This document shows positions 54,869 through 63,472 of a DNA stretch of 64,000 bases, in pieces (the first letter of the stretch is position 1; each line of letters opens with the position of its first letter). Both the position numbers and the translations under genes were made by a program. Source of the DNA: Fuerstiella marisgermanici. GTDB taxonomy: Bacteria > Planctomycetota > Planctomycetia > Planctomycetales > Planctomycetaceae. The DNA is taken from the NCBI RefSeq assembly GCF_001983935.1, contig NZ_CP017641.1, positions 7,924,001-7,988,000 of the forward strand, read 5' to 3'. The notes under the pieces are model-generated. The model did not search any database and was not told the DNA's origin. It saw only the letters and a list, made by a program, of their open reading frames with translations.

Positions 54869-55576
54869 CTACTGCACTGGCCCCCAAACTTTGACCAGCG
54901 TAGCAAACATCCGCGGGTCATGCTCCTTCAGTTCCGCTCGCACAAACGGATAGAAGTCGTTGACGCCGAAGTACGCCTCGGTCGATTCGGCGAAGTACTC
55001 TTTGTGATTGGTTAGGCCGTAGTGTTTTACTCGGTTGCCGGTATGAGCCAGAACGTCTTCCAGAATTCCAGCCTGCTTCGCATTGTCGTACGCCGCTTTA
55101 ATCTGTGGATGTTCGAAGTTTAACACCTGGTCATGATACGCATGAGCCAACTCATGCAGCACGCAGTAGGGATGCTTGGCCCACATGTGCGGATCGAACA
55201 ATGCTGCAGCACGAGGAATATGCACGCACTTTACCAGCTTGGGATTGTAGCCGTTTTCGGTCAGCCATCGTTCCGACGGGTGGTACTGCATCGACTTCAA
55301 TTCATGCGACAGGTCCACCCAGATTCGCAGCTTCTGCAGTTCCGTGACACGCTCAGCAGGCACGATAAAGGTGACTCGCTGCAGATGGTTCGCCAATGCT
55401 TTTAACGCTCGATCAGCCGTCTTCTGATGGTCTGCCGCAAGCAGGTCCGGATCAATCAGAACCGTCCAACCTTCGATGTTGCGTTGCACCGGAGTTTTGA
55501 AAGATGAAACCTGGGCGATGGCACTGGCCGCAACCGTTGAGGACAGCGTAAGAATCAGCAGGGTGAAACGCAGCAT
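54869..55576 (-). CDS. Exported gluzincin-type metallopeptidase
   Basis: The 235-residue protein has a signal peptide (LLILTLSSTVAASAIAQ). The zinc site is HELAH at 141-145 within CVLHELAHAYHDQ, and the third ligand is a glutamate in HKEYFAESTEAYFG at about 191-204. The small size and the late acidic ligand recall the catalytic domain of anthrax-lethal-factor-like (ATLF) proteases, but without their receptor or N-terminal domains. Substrate unknown. No operon partner is evident: the sulfatase gene is 88 bases downstream. Confidence 0.85.
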   Translation of the reverse strand: MLRFTLLILTLSSTVAASAIAQVSSFKTPVQRNIEGWTVLIDPDLLAADHQKTADRALKALANHLQRVTFIVPAERVTELQKLRIWVDLSHELKSMQYHPSERWLTENGYNPKLVKCVHIPRAAALFDPHMWAKHPYCVLHELAHAYHDQVLNFEHPQIKAAYDNAKQAGILEDVLAHTGNRVKHYGLTNHKEYFAESTEAYFGVNDFYPFVRAELKEHDPRMFATLVKVWGPVQ

Positions 55577-56050
55577 CGACCTGGCCTTGCGATGGAAATG
55601 AGTTCTAAATCATGGCAACCTGATGAAACGACTTCGGCCATTTCATGAGTCACTGGTCGGCATAGCGTACCTGTTCGCCGTCTCAGCAAGAACCATCGCT
55701 CGCCAGCCGACACCACACCGCACCAGATCAATCACTGGGCCGATTTTGCGGGGTAGCAAGGTTCGTGTGATTCCGGTGCTAAAACGGCTTGATCACAAGT
55801 AGAGCGAGAACGCGCACAATTGGCCAGCAACTCCTGCCAGGCTCAGCAAAGGTTGACTACGCACGTTGATGTTTAGGCGCCGGAATTCACAGTCGGAGAT
55901 CAGGTGATGTTAATGCTGGTGCACGCCGAGTCGGCTGGCCACCCCTTATTAACACGTCAGGCCGCAATTGGTAGGAAGTGCCCAAACGACTTCACTGCTG
56001 AAGTCGGTGGGCGATGATGAACGTGGCTTCCCTGGCCAGCTAATTTGCCT
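55577..56050. other. Intergenic region without a supported gene
   Basis: About 475 bases downstream of the DUF1593 gene. I found no open frame with family resemblance, no strong palindrome and no RNA gene. It must hold the promoter of the minus-strand metallopeptidase gene. Confidence 0.45.
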
Positions 56051-57046
56051 TTACTTGAGCACTCGATCCATCCGCTGTTTCCAGTCTTCAAGATACTTGC
56101 GGCGCCAGTCGCTGACGGTTTTGGCACCGGCTCGATGATTGATGGACAAGCTTTGATCAGGGTTATCGGTCCAAAAGTGTTTGCCATGATCAGTCTTCAC
56201 GAACGCTCCGCCCCAATGTGGCGACGTAGGGTCGTCGGCGTTGCCGTGAAGCAGGTACAGCAGTGATGGCGTATCCCCCATCTTAATGTCGCGTTTCTTC
56301 TTGAAAAACAGATCGCCCAGCGATCCATGCCCTTTCACGTTTTGCTGGACAAAACTGTTGTTGCCCCACTCACCGTCTTGCGTTCCGCCCATGTACATGC
56401 CTCGAAACGTGGTGTTGTTCTCAATCCACCACAAATCAGAATGATTGTTGAACAGATAGTCGCGAGCTGCAGTGTCATGTTTGGTATTCCATGAGCCGAT
56501 CGAATACACACGGACCTTGTCCTTTATCGAAGGATCGTTGTGGACTGCCTGAGCCACGTCAGTGATGCTTCCCCAAACAAGAATCCACAGCGGCCGTTTA
56601 TCAACCACTTTCGCTCGCTGGACAATCCAACGCGAACCGTCCGTTGGCTCGCCCCAACCGTTCTGTGGTGCCTTGTCGACAGCGCCCTGCTTCGTGGCAT
56701 TCCGTAACAGTTCCGGCGCGGGGTAATCTTTCGAATGGCGTTTCAGTTGCGCGTAGTCGCTGGCGTAGGCATCGATCACTTCCAGAATATCGCTCGCACG
56801 CCCTGCGTTGGGCGGCGATGAAATCAAGCCTTCCACTTCAACAACGTCGGCGTACAGCAGCAGGTGTACCAGCGATTGAAAGTCGTCCGGATCTGATCCG
56901 CCGATGTCCGTTGACACAATCACGCGTGGTTTGTCGCCATTCCGCACGCTGTCGGGGGCCGCAGAGGTTGCCATTGCACAGACGCTACAGAGCAACGCAA
57001 AGGTCGCCGCGCATTGCAGGAAGCTTCTTCGATTGGGCTGAGTCAT
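56051..57046 (-). CDS. DUF1593 (nucleoside-hydrolase-like) exported protein
   Basis: The 331-residue protein begins with a Tat-like signal (NRRSFLQCAATFALL). DUF1593 proteins resemble ribohydrolases of the nucleoside-hydrolase superfamily; the metal-binding aspartate cluster is STDIGGSDPDDFQSL at about 45-59. Other family blocks are ILVWGSITDVAQAVHND and WWIENNTTFRGMYMGG. The gene starts 9 bases after the stop of a second, longer DUF1593 gene, so the two are a tandem pair in one operon. Substrate unknown, probably an extracellular glycoside or nucleoside. Confidence 0.88.
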   Translation of the reverse strand: MTQPNRRSFLQCAATFALLCSVCAMATSAAPDSVRNGDKPRVIVSTDIGGSDPDDFQSLVHLLLYADVVEVEGLISSPPNAGRASDILEVIDAYASDYAQLKRHSKDYPAPELLRNATKQGAVDKAPQNGWGEPTDGSRWIVQRAKVVDKRPLWILVWGSITDVAQAVHNDPSIKDKVRVYSIGSWNTKHDTAARDYLFNNHSDLWWIENNTTFRGMYMGGTQDGEWGNNSFVQQNVKGHGSLGDLFFKKKRDIKMGDTPSLLYLLHGNADDPTSPHWGGAFVKTDHGKHFWTDNPDQSLSINHRAGAKTVSDWRRKYLEDWKQRMDRVLK

Positions 57047-57055
57047 GGCGCGTCT

Positions 57056-58444
57056 TTATTTGGTGGGTTCGAAAATGATCCGACGGTATGCGGATAAGTT
57101 GTGCGTGCCATTGTCTGTGACTTCGCAAATGACATGGAACGTCTTGCCTGCCGAATCGGATGGAACGTCAATACTGGCGATGGCCGATTTGCTGTTTGAA
57201 ATTTTGACATCCTGCTTCAACGTGCCAGCCGCCGACAACACCCACCAGTGAAACGTGAGCTGATCGCCATCAGGGTCGGACGAATTTGACGCGTCGAGTA
57301 TAACCTGAGAACCCTGCTGGGGTTTCCTGGTCAGGATGTCCAGCGTCCTGTCTTCATCAATGGCAACAACCGGATTTCGGTTTCCGATTCCCTTTTTGGC
57401 CCAATCCATTCGCGCGGCGAAGTTGTTGAATGTGGCCGGGTAAAAGTGATTCTCCAACGCGTTGCACGCCGCCTTGCTCTCGCCCGCATGGTTGGTGAAG
57501 CAACGGGTCTCATTATCTGCGGCGACGCCCCATGCAGCATGGCCGCCCCAGCCACCGTGTGTCGGAATATCTGGGTCGTTTAATCCGTTGGGGATCAGAT
57601 GTAGAAAGGCGGGTGTGTCACCTTCGACGCCGTATTTGTATTTCGGATAGACCGCGCCAAGGTTGCCATGACCTTGAATGTGAGTTTCATATTCAGGCCA
57701 GTTCCTTTTGCCGGTGCCGTTCTGAAATTTCCATGCGCATTCGTCCCAGATGAAGAAGAGATCTTTTTCGAATTCGCGGCGTAACCACTGATGCGAACTG
57801 TCCGTAAACGGAGTTCTTTGATCGCGGTCCTGATCCGTGATCGTGTACACGCGGAGTTTGTTCAGGAACTTCTTCAATTCCGCCGCGCTGCGATTCTGCT
57901 GAATTTTCCAGACCGCTTGAGCCAGCGGATTACCTCCGCCCCAGACCGTGATCCATAACGGGCGATCGTCGTCTTCGGCCGCCAACTTGATGATCAAATC
58001 GCTGCCGGGCGAATCGTTGCCTTTGCCCACATGTTCTGCACCTCGCTTCTTACTGCCAAATACAGTGCGATCGCGCAGGTATTGGGGGCTTGGCCAATAG
58101 CCGATCTGCTGACGAGACTCATCCTGCAAGTGGGCCGTTTGGCCGGAACGCTTCTGCAGATTCGGCAGGTCTTTTTCGTAAGCGTTGACAGCATCGTGTA
58201 TCAGGCCCATGAAGTCATCGCGAGTCTTATCCAGACTCCAGCCTGTTGTGAAAACGAGCCCCTCGATTTCCAGCAGGTCCGCGTGAACCATCAAACGCAC
58301 CAATGACTCACTGTCATCGGTTTCCCATGTTGAAACGTCAGTGAGCACAACCATTCGCGGCTTGGGAGTCCCCGCAACCGACGGCACTGCAAATGCACTC
58401 GCAAGTAGAACCTTGAATGTCAGCAGTAACCATGACCTGTACAT
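57056..58444 (-). CDS. DUF1593 protein with C-terminal beta-sandwich domain
   Basis: The protein has 462 residues from ATG 58444, chosen because it gives a clear Sec signal (LLTFKVLLASAFAVPSVAG); the frame is open to 58504. The DUF1593 domain has VLTDVSTWETDDSESLVRLM near 33-52 and a WITVWGGGNPLAQAVWK block near 180. Here the aspartate cluster reads TWETDDSES instead of GSDPDD. The last 100 residues form an Ig/PKD-like module (VILDASNSSDPDGDQLTFHW), often used for carbohydrate or cell-surface contacts. It is a paralogue of the following gene, and both act outside the cytoplasm. Confidence 0.88.
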   Translation of the reverse strand: MYRSWLLLTFKVLLASAFAVPSVAGTPKPRMVVLTDVSTWETDDSESLVRLMVHADLLEIEGLVFTTGWSLDKTRDDFMGLIHDAVNAYEKDLPNLQKRSGQTAHLQDESRQQIGYWPSPQYLRDRTVFGSKKRGAEHVGKGNDSPGSDLIIKLAAEDDDRPLWITVWGGGNPLAQAVWKIQQNRSAAELKKFLNKLRVYTITDQDRDQRTPFTDSSHQWLRREFEKDLFFIWDECAWKFQNGTGKRNWPEYETHIQGHGNLGAVYPKYKYGVEGDTPAFLHLIPNGLNDPDIPTHGGWGGHAAWGVAADNETRCFTNHAGESKAACNALENHFYPATFNNFAARMDWAKKGIGNRNPVVAIDEDRTLDILTRKPQQGSQVILDASNSSDPDGDQLTFHWWVLSAAGTLKQDVKISNSKSAIASIDVPSDSAGKTFHVICEVTDNGTHNLSAYRRIIFEPTK

Positions 58445-58911
58445 TTCGTTTGCTTCCAGAGGTTTGTCACAGGGGAAGTTTTTGCCGGCTGACGTTGGCG
58501 TCAATTCACGGCACCGTCATCACTATTTGCGCATGAAAGCATAGCAGGGTGCCATCCGCGTTACAGGATACAGTGATTTGCTTTCAGGGCGAACGATTTT
58601 AGGAAGCGGCTCGTTCAGTTGCTTCACTGCGTTCATGTTGCCGGCCAGTCCCGCCCACATTCTATACTGGGAGGTTCGATTGCCAGTTCGTGTGAGGCAG
58701 GCTCCTGCCTTCCTTCCCGTGCGATGCGGCGTTCAATTCTGCAAGGCCGGAGGGCGTCTGCCGTGCAGACACTGCACATCAACACGTCAGATCACAATCG
58801 GTGGGCTTCACTGATGCTCGCCGAACCGGGACTATCGAGCCTGGAACATCTCCGGAACGAACTATCGCCCCCGCACGTTGAGAAGACTGGTCGAAGCGCC
58901 TGATGCGGACC
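58445..58911. other. Gene-free stretch before the transposon remnants
   Basis: No supported gene. A GGCAGGCTCCTGCC palindrome near 58697-58710 resembles the one at 11487. Otherwise nothing was recognised. Confidence 0.45.
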
Positions 58912-59543
58912 CGCTGGGTGGCCCGACCGACTTGTTCGGTCGGGTCGCGTAGCGACAAGATGTGATATCATACGAGTGGAATATTTCGAGGCACTCACCC
59001 CACACCTTCCGGCTGACCAGTACGGTTAAGCGGCGCGTTTACGCTACGCACAAACACATTCATTTCGTGACGTTCTCCTGCTACAAGCGGCGAAAACATT
59101 TGCAGCATGATCAGGCGAAAAGGATTGTCATTGGAACCGTGAGCAGCCGGCCGGCCTTGCAGAAAGGCCTTTGCCTTGGATTCGTCATCTGCACGATCAC
59201 GTCCACGCTCTCATGTGGTTCCCCGAGCCTCTTCAAATCAGTCCGTTCATGAATAAGTGGAAGGAACTGACTTCTAAAACGTTGAAGTCGGTGTTGCGTG
59301 AGCGTTTCCCGTATTATTGGTCGCAGATCGATTCGTCCCTGCGGGTCTGGTGCAACGAGCCAACCGCTGGCCATGGAGCTCGGCCCGCTGGTATCTGGAA
59401 CGTCGATCTGTTCGCTTGCCGATTCGCTGGCCGCCGGGATGGGAACATGATGACCAGTTCGCAACCGATCTGTAGTCGACGCTCACGATGATCCATCTTG
59501 TGCCTGCGGCACCCAACCGCCATGAACGGCGGTCGGGCCACCC
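58912..59543 (+). mobile_element. Decayed REP-associated transposase (RAYT) element, copy 1
   Basis: The 632-bp element is bounded by GGGTGGCCCGACCG (from 58916) and its inverted partner CGGTCGGGCCACCC (to 59543). A hairpin GACCGACTTGTTCGGTC lies just inside the left end. The interior is a disrupted transposase gene. Copy 2 at 61132 is 94 bp longer; the missing 94 bp lie between two CGTCC direct repeats. Confidence 0.85.
59022..59475 (+). pseudogene. RAYT/Y1-type transposase pseudogene, copy 1
   Basis: The frame matches copy 2 over most of its length ([46 protein letters not shown]). It has lost its start (ATG to ACG at 59022) and has a 1-base deletion near 59188. It also lacks 94 bp at about 59337, where the conserved YMHLNPVRAGLV region with the candidate catalytic Tyr should be. 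The HUH motif itself (DHVH) is still readable in the shifted frame. It cannot make active transposase. Confidence 0.85.
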
Positions 59544-59604
59544 TGCGAACGCAGAGCACCAGAACACAGATCGCTTCCCACGCACGATCAGCCCTTGCCC
59601 GATC

Positions 59605-59759
59605 GTTTAACCCGCAGCCGAAGGCGCAGGCGCTGCTCACGCGGTCCCGTGTGTGGCAAGGCTTCTTGAGAACGTCAGAGGTTGCAGTATCGTTGTCGTG
59701 ACCGGAATCCACCAAACAACCGTCAGAGCGCCGCCTGCGCCTTCGGCTGCGGGTTAAAC
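59605..59759. repeat. GTTTAACCC palindromic element (first of three)
   Basis: The arms are a perfect 28-bp inverted repeat, 59605-59632 (GTTTAACCCGCAGCCG onward) with 59732-59759. It is like the 9087-9227 element in its end sequence and overall length (155 versus 141 bp), but the arm cores differ. Confidence 0.8.
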
Positions 59760-60197
59760 GCGTAACCGTTCAAACACTCGCAAAGCCAGTGGCACCCGGC
59801 AATGCATTCGCAGTGGTGCGGTCACGCTCGATTAGAAACGCAGAGGTCGCGGAGACGCAGAGGGTCGCAGAGTTGGCCAGGGGCAGCATTTCCCTCTGCG
59901 GTCCTCTGCGTCTCTGCGCACTCCGCGTTAACCTGTTCTTACCCGCGTTCCGTCGACGTTCCCGCCACGCTGCCTAATCGCTTCAGCTTGCTATCGAAGA
60001 CGAATGGCCCAAACGACACGAGCGCCGGAGCGTCGCTTCGCTTGATCCGGCCTACTCAATCGCCGAAGTTTACACCTCTCCCCAGCGAAGCTGAGGGGGA
60101 GGTCGGACAAGCGAAGCAATGTCCGGGAGGGGGCCGCGCGAACGCAGAGCACCAGAACACAGATCGCTTCCCACGCACGATCAGCCCTTGCCCGATC

Positions 60198-60353
60198 GTT
60201 TAACCCGCAGCCGAAGGCGCAGGCGCTGCTCACGCGGTCCCGTGTGTGGCAAGGCTTCTCGAGAACAGTCAGAGTTAGCAGTATCGTTGTCGTGACCGGA
60301 ATCCACCAAACAACCGTCAGAGCGTCGCCTGCGCCTTCGGCTGCGGGTTAAAC
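60198..60353. repeat. GTTTAACCC palindromic element (second copy)
   Basis: The copy inside tandem unit 2 has the same arm sequence as 59605-59759, spaced to 156 bp. Confidence 0.8.
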
Positions 60354-60791
60354 GCGTAACCGTTCAAACACTGGCAAAGCCAGTGGCACCCGGCAACGCA
60401 TTCGCAGTGGTGCGGTCACGCTCGATTAGAAACGCAGAGGTCGCGGAGACGCAGAGGGTCGCAGAGTTGGCCAGGGGCAGCATTTCCCTCTGCGGTCCTC
60501 TGCGTCTCTGCGCACTCCGCGTTAAACTGTTCTTACCCGCGTTCCGTCGACGTTCCCGCCACGCTGCCTAATCGCTTCAGCTTGCTATCGAAGACGAATG
60601 GCCCAAACGACACGAGCGCCGGAGCGTCGCTTCGCTTGATCCGGCCTACTCAATCGCCGAAGTTTACACCTCTCCCCAGCGAAGCTGAGGGGGAGGTCGG
60701 ACAAGCGAAGCAATGTCCGGGAGGGGGCCGCGCGAACGCAGAGCACCAGAACACAGATCGCTTCCCACGCACGATCAGCCCTTGCCCGATC

Positions 60792-60947
60792 GTTTAACCC
60801 GCAGCCGAAGGCGCAGGCGCTGCTCACGCGGTCCCGTGTGTGGCAAGGCTTCTCGAGAACAGTCAGAGTTAGCAGTATCGTTGTCGTGACCGGAATCCAC
60901 CAAACAACCGTCAGAGCGTCGCCTGCGCCTTCGGCTGCGGGTTAAAC
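60792..60947. repeat. GTTTAACCC palindromic element (third copy)
   Basis: The copy inside the truncated tandem unit 3 is again 156 bp with the same arms. Confidence 0.8.
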
Positions 60948-61131
60948 TCGAAACCGTTCACACACTGGCAAAGCCAGTGGCACCCGCCGACGCATTCGCA
61001 GTGGTGCGGTCACGCTCGAATTGAAACGCAGAGGTCGCGGAGTCGCAGAGGGGCGCAGAGTTGGCCAGGGGCAGCATTTCTCTCTGCGGTCCTCTGCGTC
61101 TCTGCGCACTCCGCGTTAAACCATTCTTAGC

Positions 61132-61857
61132 CGCTGGGTGGTCCGACCGACTTGTTCGGTCGGGTCGCGTAGCGACAAGATGTGAGATCATACGAGTGGA
61201 ATATTTCGAGGCACTCAACCCACACCTTCCGGCTGACCAGTATGGTTAGGCGGCGCGTTTACGATACGCACATACACATTAATTTCGTGACGTTCCCCTG
61301 TGACACGCGGCGGAAATATTTGCAGCATGATCAGGCGAAGAGGATTGTCATTGGAACCATGGGCAGCCGACTGGCCGTGCAGAAAGGTCTGTGCCCTGGA
61401 TTTGTCATCATGCACGCTCTCGTCCACGCTCTCGTGTGGTTTCCCGAGCCTCTTCAAATCAGTCCGTTCAGAATAAGTGGAAGGAACTGACGTCCAAAAC
61501 ATTGAAGTCCGTGCTGCGTGAGCGTTTCCCCAATTATTGGTCGCAGATCGATTCGTCCGAGCCGATCTGGCAGTCACGTTACTACGGCGTCAACATTTGG
61601 TCACGCTCGAAGGTGGAGGAGAAACTGGATTACATGCACCTGAATCCCGTCCGGGCGGGTCTGGTGCAACGAGCCAACCACTGGCCATGGAGCTCGGCCC
61701 GGTGGTATCTGGAACGTCGATCTGTTGGCTTGCCGATTCGCTGGCCGCCGGGATTGGAACATGATGACCAGTTCGCAACCGATCTGTAGTCGACGCTCAC
61801 GATGATCCATCTTGTGCCTGCGGCACCCAACCGCCATGAACGGCGGTCGGGCCACCC
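61132..61857 (+). mobile_element. Decayed RAYT element, copy 2
   Basis: This 726-bp element is in the same orientation as copy 1, with ends GGGTGGTCCGACCG (one change) and CGGTCGGGCCACCC. It interrupts the third unit of the tandem array. Its 94 extra bases over copy 1 equal the deletion in copy 1. Confidence 0.85.
61242..61789 (+). pseudogene. RAYT/Y1-type transposase pseudogene, copy 2
   Basis: ATG 61242 opens a frame with VRRRVYDTHIHINFVTF, but a 1-base deletion near 61470 (TTCATGAAT in copy 1 became TTCAGAAT) shifts the frame. The second part then reads [17 protein letters not shown] and [18 protein letters not shown] to TAG 61789. The HUH region also changed from HDHVHAL to HALVHAL, losing the first His. 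The copy is therefore inactive even apart from the frameshift. Confidence 0.85.
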
Positions 61858-62012
61858 TGCGAAGTACGATTTCCAGGGAACTGAGGCGGAACACTTACTA
61901 CAAACAACTCAACGCGCAATTCTCCGATTCCGGAGTCTACCAATCATGGGCTACCGCAACCGCAGGTCGCTTCGATCCATGTTAAGTGCGCACTGACACG
62001 GTGCTTCTTCCC

Positions 62013-62798
62013 TCATTTCTTTGGAGGGCGATGGGTTACCTGAGCCCTGCCACCTTGATATCGAATCGTGACTCCTGCTTGGGGCGGCGGCTCAAGTTCC
62101 GGCAACCATCTAGCAAATGTTCCATACGGATCGACACCCTCACGCCCGGGATGGGAACGCCGACCGCTCCGGTCGTCCCAAATAAGCCAAGCCTTGCTAG
62201 TGGAGTCCCAAAACTCATCAGCTGAAATATCGAACCCTATTCGATCAAAGTACCGCTGAATTAGATCCTGATTCAACCGGTCTGCTATTCGTCGCTTTCG
62301 ATAGTTGCTCGGCTCCTCAAATGATTGAATCTCGCCACCAACAAAGAAACCCCATTTCCCATTATCCTCCTGACCGATCGCGACATTCCTTTTTGTCTTG
62401 CCAAAGTCGTCATAGTAGTCGAAATAAAATGTTGGAGGGTCAAGGTCGCGGTGAAACGCAGCGAATGCAACACGACCTTCGAAATGCGTGGCAATATACC
62501 CAACATATGGTTGGTCACTGCGCGCAACGTTAGACATCATGACAGTGCAACCGGGACGAGTTGTGGGTTCCCAGAACAAGAATTGTGATGAGCGCCAACT
62601 TGGATGGGGCGGACGTTTAGGATGCATGACATAGGAATAACGAATATCAAACTCTACCTGAGTTCGGTGAACGCTAAGCGACGCCGACAGGAGTAGATCT
62701 ACAGTAATCTGAGAGATCGACGATGGAGGCCCATCGAACACTGCGAAATACAGTTCGTCATATGATAAGAATGGGTTCATAACACTTTCGGTCTTCAT
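62013..62798 (-). CDS. Hypothetical protein, 261 aa
   Basis: The frame extends to 62978, but its first 60 residues would come from the adjacent repeat element, so ATG 62798 (MKTESVMNPFLSYDEL) is taken as start. The protein is soluble and aromatic-rich (TFYFDYYDDFGKTKRNVAIG; GKWGFFVGGEIQSFEEPSNY). It has a basic C-terminal end. No family is recognised and no signal peptide or helix is seen. It lies between transposon remnants, so it may be a horizontally moved cargo or a lineage-specific gene. Confidence 0.6.
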   Translation of the reverse strand: MKTESVMNPFLSYDELYFAVFDGPPSSISQITVDLLLSASLSVHRTQVEFDIRYSYVMHPKRPPHPSWRSSQFLFWEPTTRPGCTVMMSNVARSDQPYVGYIATHFEGRVAFAAFHRDLDPPTFYFDYYDDFGKTKRNVAIGQEDNGKWGFFVGGEIQSFEEPSNYRKRRIADRLNQDLIQRYFDRIGFDISADEFWDSTSKAWLIWDDRSGRRSHPGREGVDPYGTFARWLPELEPPPQAGVTIRYQGGRAQVTHRPPKK

Positions 62799-62843
62799 CT
62801 TTCGGCCACAGACACTGCTCTGATTCTGATCCATTGACGAAAT

Positions 62844-63047
62844 CGCTGGGTGGCCCGACCGACGTGTTCGGTCGGGTCGCGTAGCGACAAGATGTGATAT
62901 CATACGAGTGGAATTCTTCGAGGCACTCACCCCACACCTTCTGGCTGACCAGTCTCGAAATGCAACAGGGGCTGTCACAGCTTGTCAGCCGTTAGAGCCG
63001 CATCCTGTTGCTTCGCAACCCACCGTTTCAAGGCGGGCCACCCAGCG
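62844..63047. mobile_element. 204-bp MITE-like derivative of the RAYT element
   Basis: A perfect 14-bp terminal inverted repeat, CGCTGGGTGGCCCG (62844-62857) and CGGGCCACCCAGCG (63034-63047), encloses 204 bp. About the first 110 bp are the left end of the RAYT elements, including the GACCGAC...GTTCGGTC hairpin. The rest is short and non-coding, with a GCAACAGG/CCTGTTGC inverted pair. It has no transposase and would depend on an active RAYT. Confidence 0.85.
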
Positions 63048-63310
63048 ATGCTCCCTATGTCGAACGTGGTTGAATAAACCGTCGCAGCGATGTCTGAAGC
63101 TTCGAACGTCGTGTTCGTCATGTCAAACGTCATGTTTCCGACTATCGCAGCCATGTTTGAACCTTCGAACGTGGTTGAATAAACCGTCGCAGCGATGTTC
63201 CTCATGTCGAACGTGGTTGAATTAACCTTCGCAGCGATGTTTGAAGCTTCAAACGTCGTGTTCGTCATGTCAAACCTCGCAGAATAGATCGCCGCAGCCG
63301 TGTTTTCGTC
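63046..63310. repeat. 21-bp-period array upstream of the second paralogue
   Basis: Units of 42 or 63 bp (2 or 3 times 21) start with CGATGT or CCATGT and end with TCGCAG. Inner blocks are GTCGAACGTGGTTGAAT and GTTTGAAGCTTCAAACGTC, the latter holding the palindrome TTTGAAGCTTCAAA. On the minus strand one open frame (62975-63379, TTG start) reads twelve heptads such as TTFEASN, IAATVYS and TTFDMRN. I do not call it as a gene. The array abuts the MITE-like element and ends 163 bases before the start of the 63473 gene. Confidence 0.85.
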
Positions 63311-63472
63311 GGGATCTATCTGTGCGACCGGTACAAATGCTGCAAAGTCACCGGTTTCGCCAGCAATGACAACCGACAAAGTGCTTTCTTCAGAAAACCA
63401 CGGCGGGTGCGGAAACGCAAACTACGGTTGGGACAAGTGAAATTTTTCTGGAACCCTCAACAGGAGTTTGTC

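Larger units (their letters stand above)
59548..61131. repeat. 594-bp tandem repeat, 2.7 copies, between two RAYT elements
   Basis: Unit 1 is 59548-60140, unit 2 is 60141-60734 and unit 3 is 60735-61131 (truncated by the second RAYT element). Units are nearly identical. Each full unit contains a GTTTAACCC palindrome (59605-59759, 60198-60353, 60792-60947), a CGCAGAG/CTCTGCG hairpin block (for example 59837-59929), and a GGGGGAGGTCGG-type repeat (60075-60136, 60669-60730; absent from the truncated third unit). Open frames inside it are byproducts of the duplication and are not called as genes. Confidence 0.9.

Noticed and set aside
59802-60827. Repeated frames starting MHSQWCG and MSSACAFG
   Set aside because: They are duplicated because the 594-bp unit is duplicated, are rich in palindromes and show no protein family.
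59548-61131. CRISPR array
   Set aside because: Units are 594 bp with no short spacers and no cas genes are in the window.
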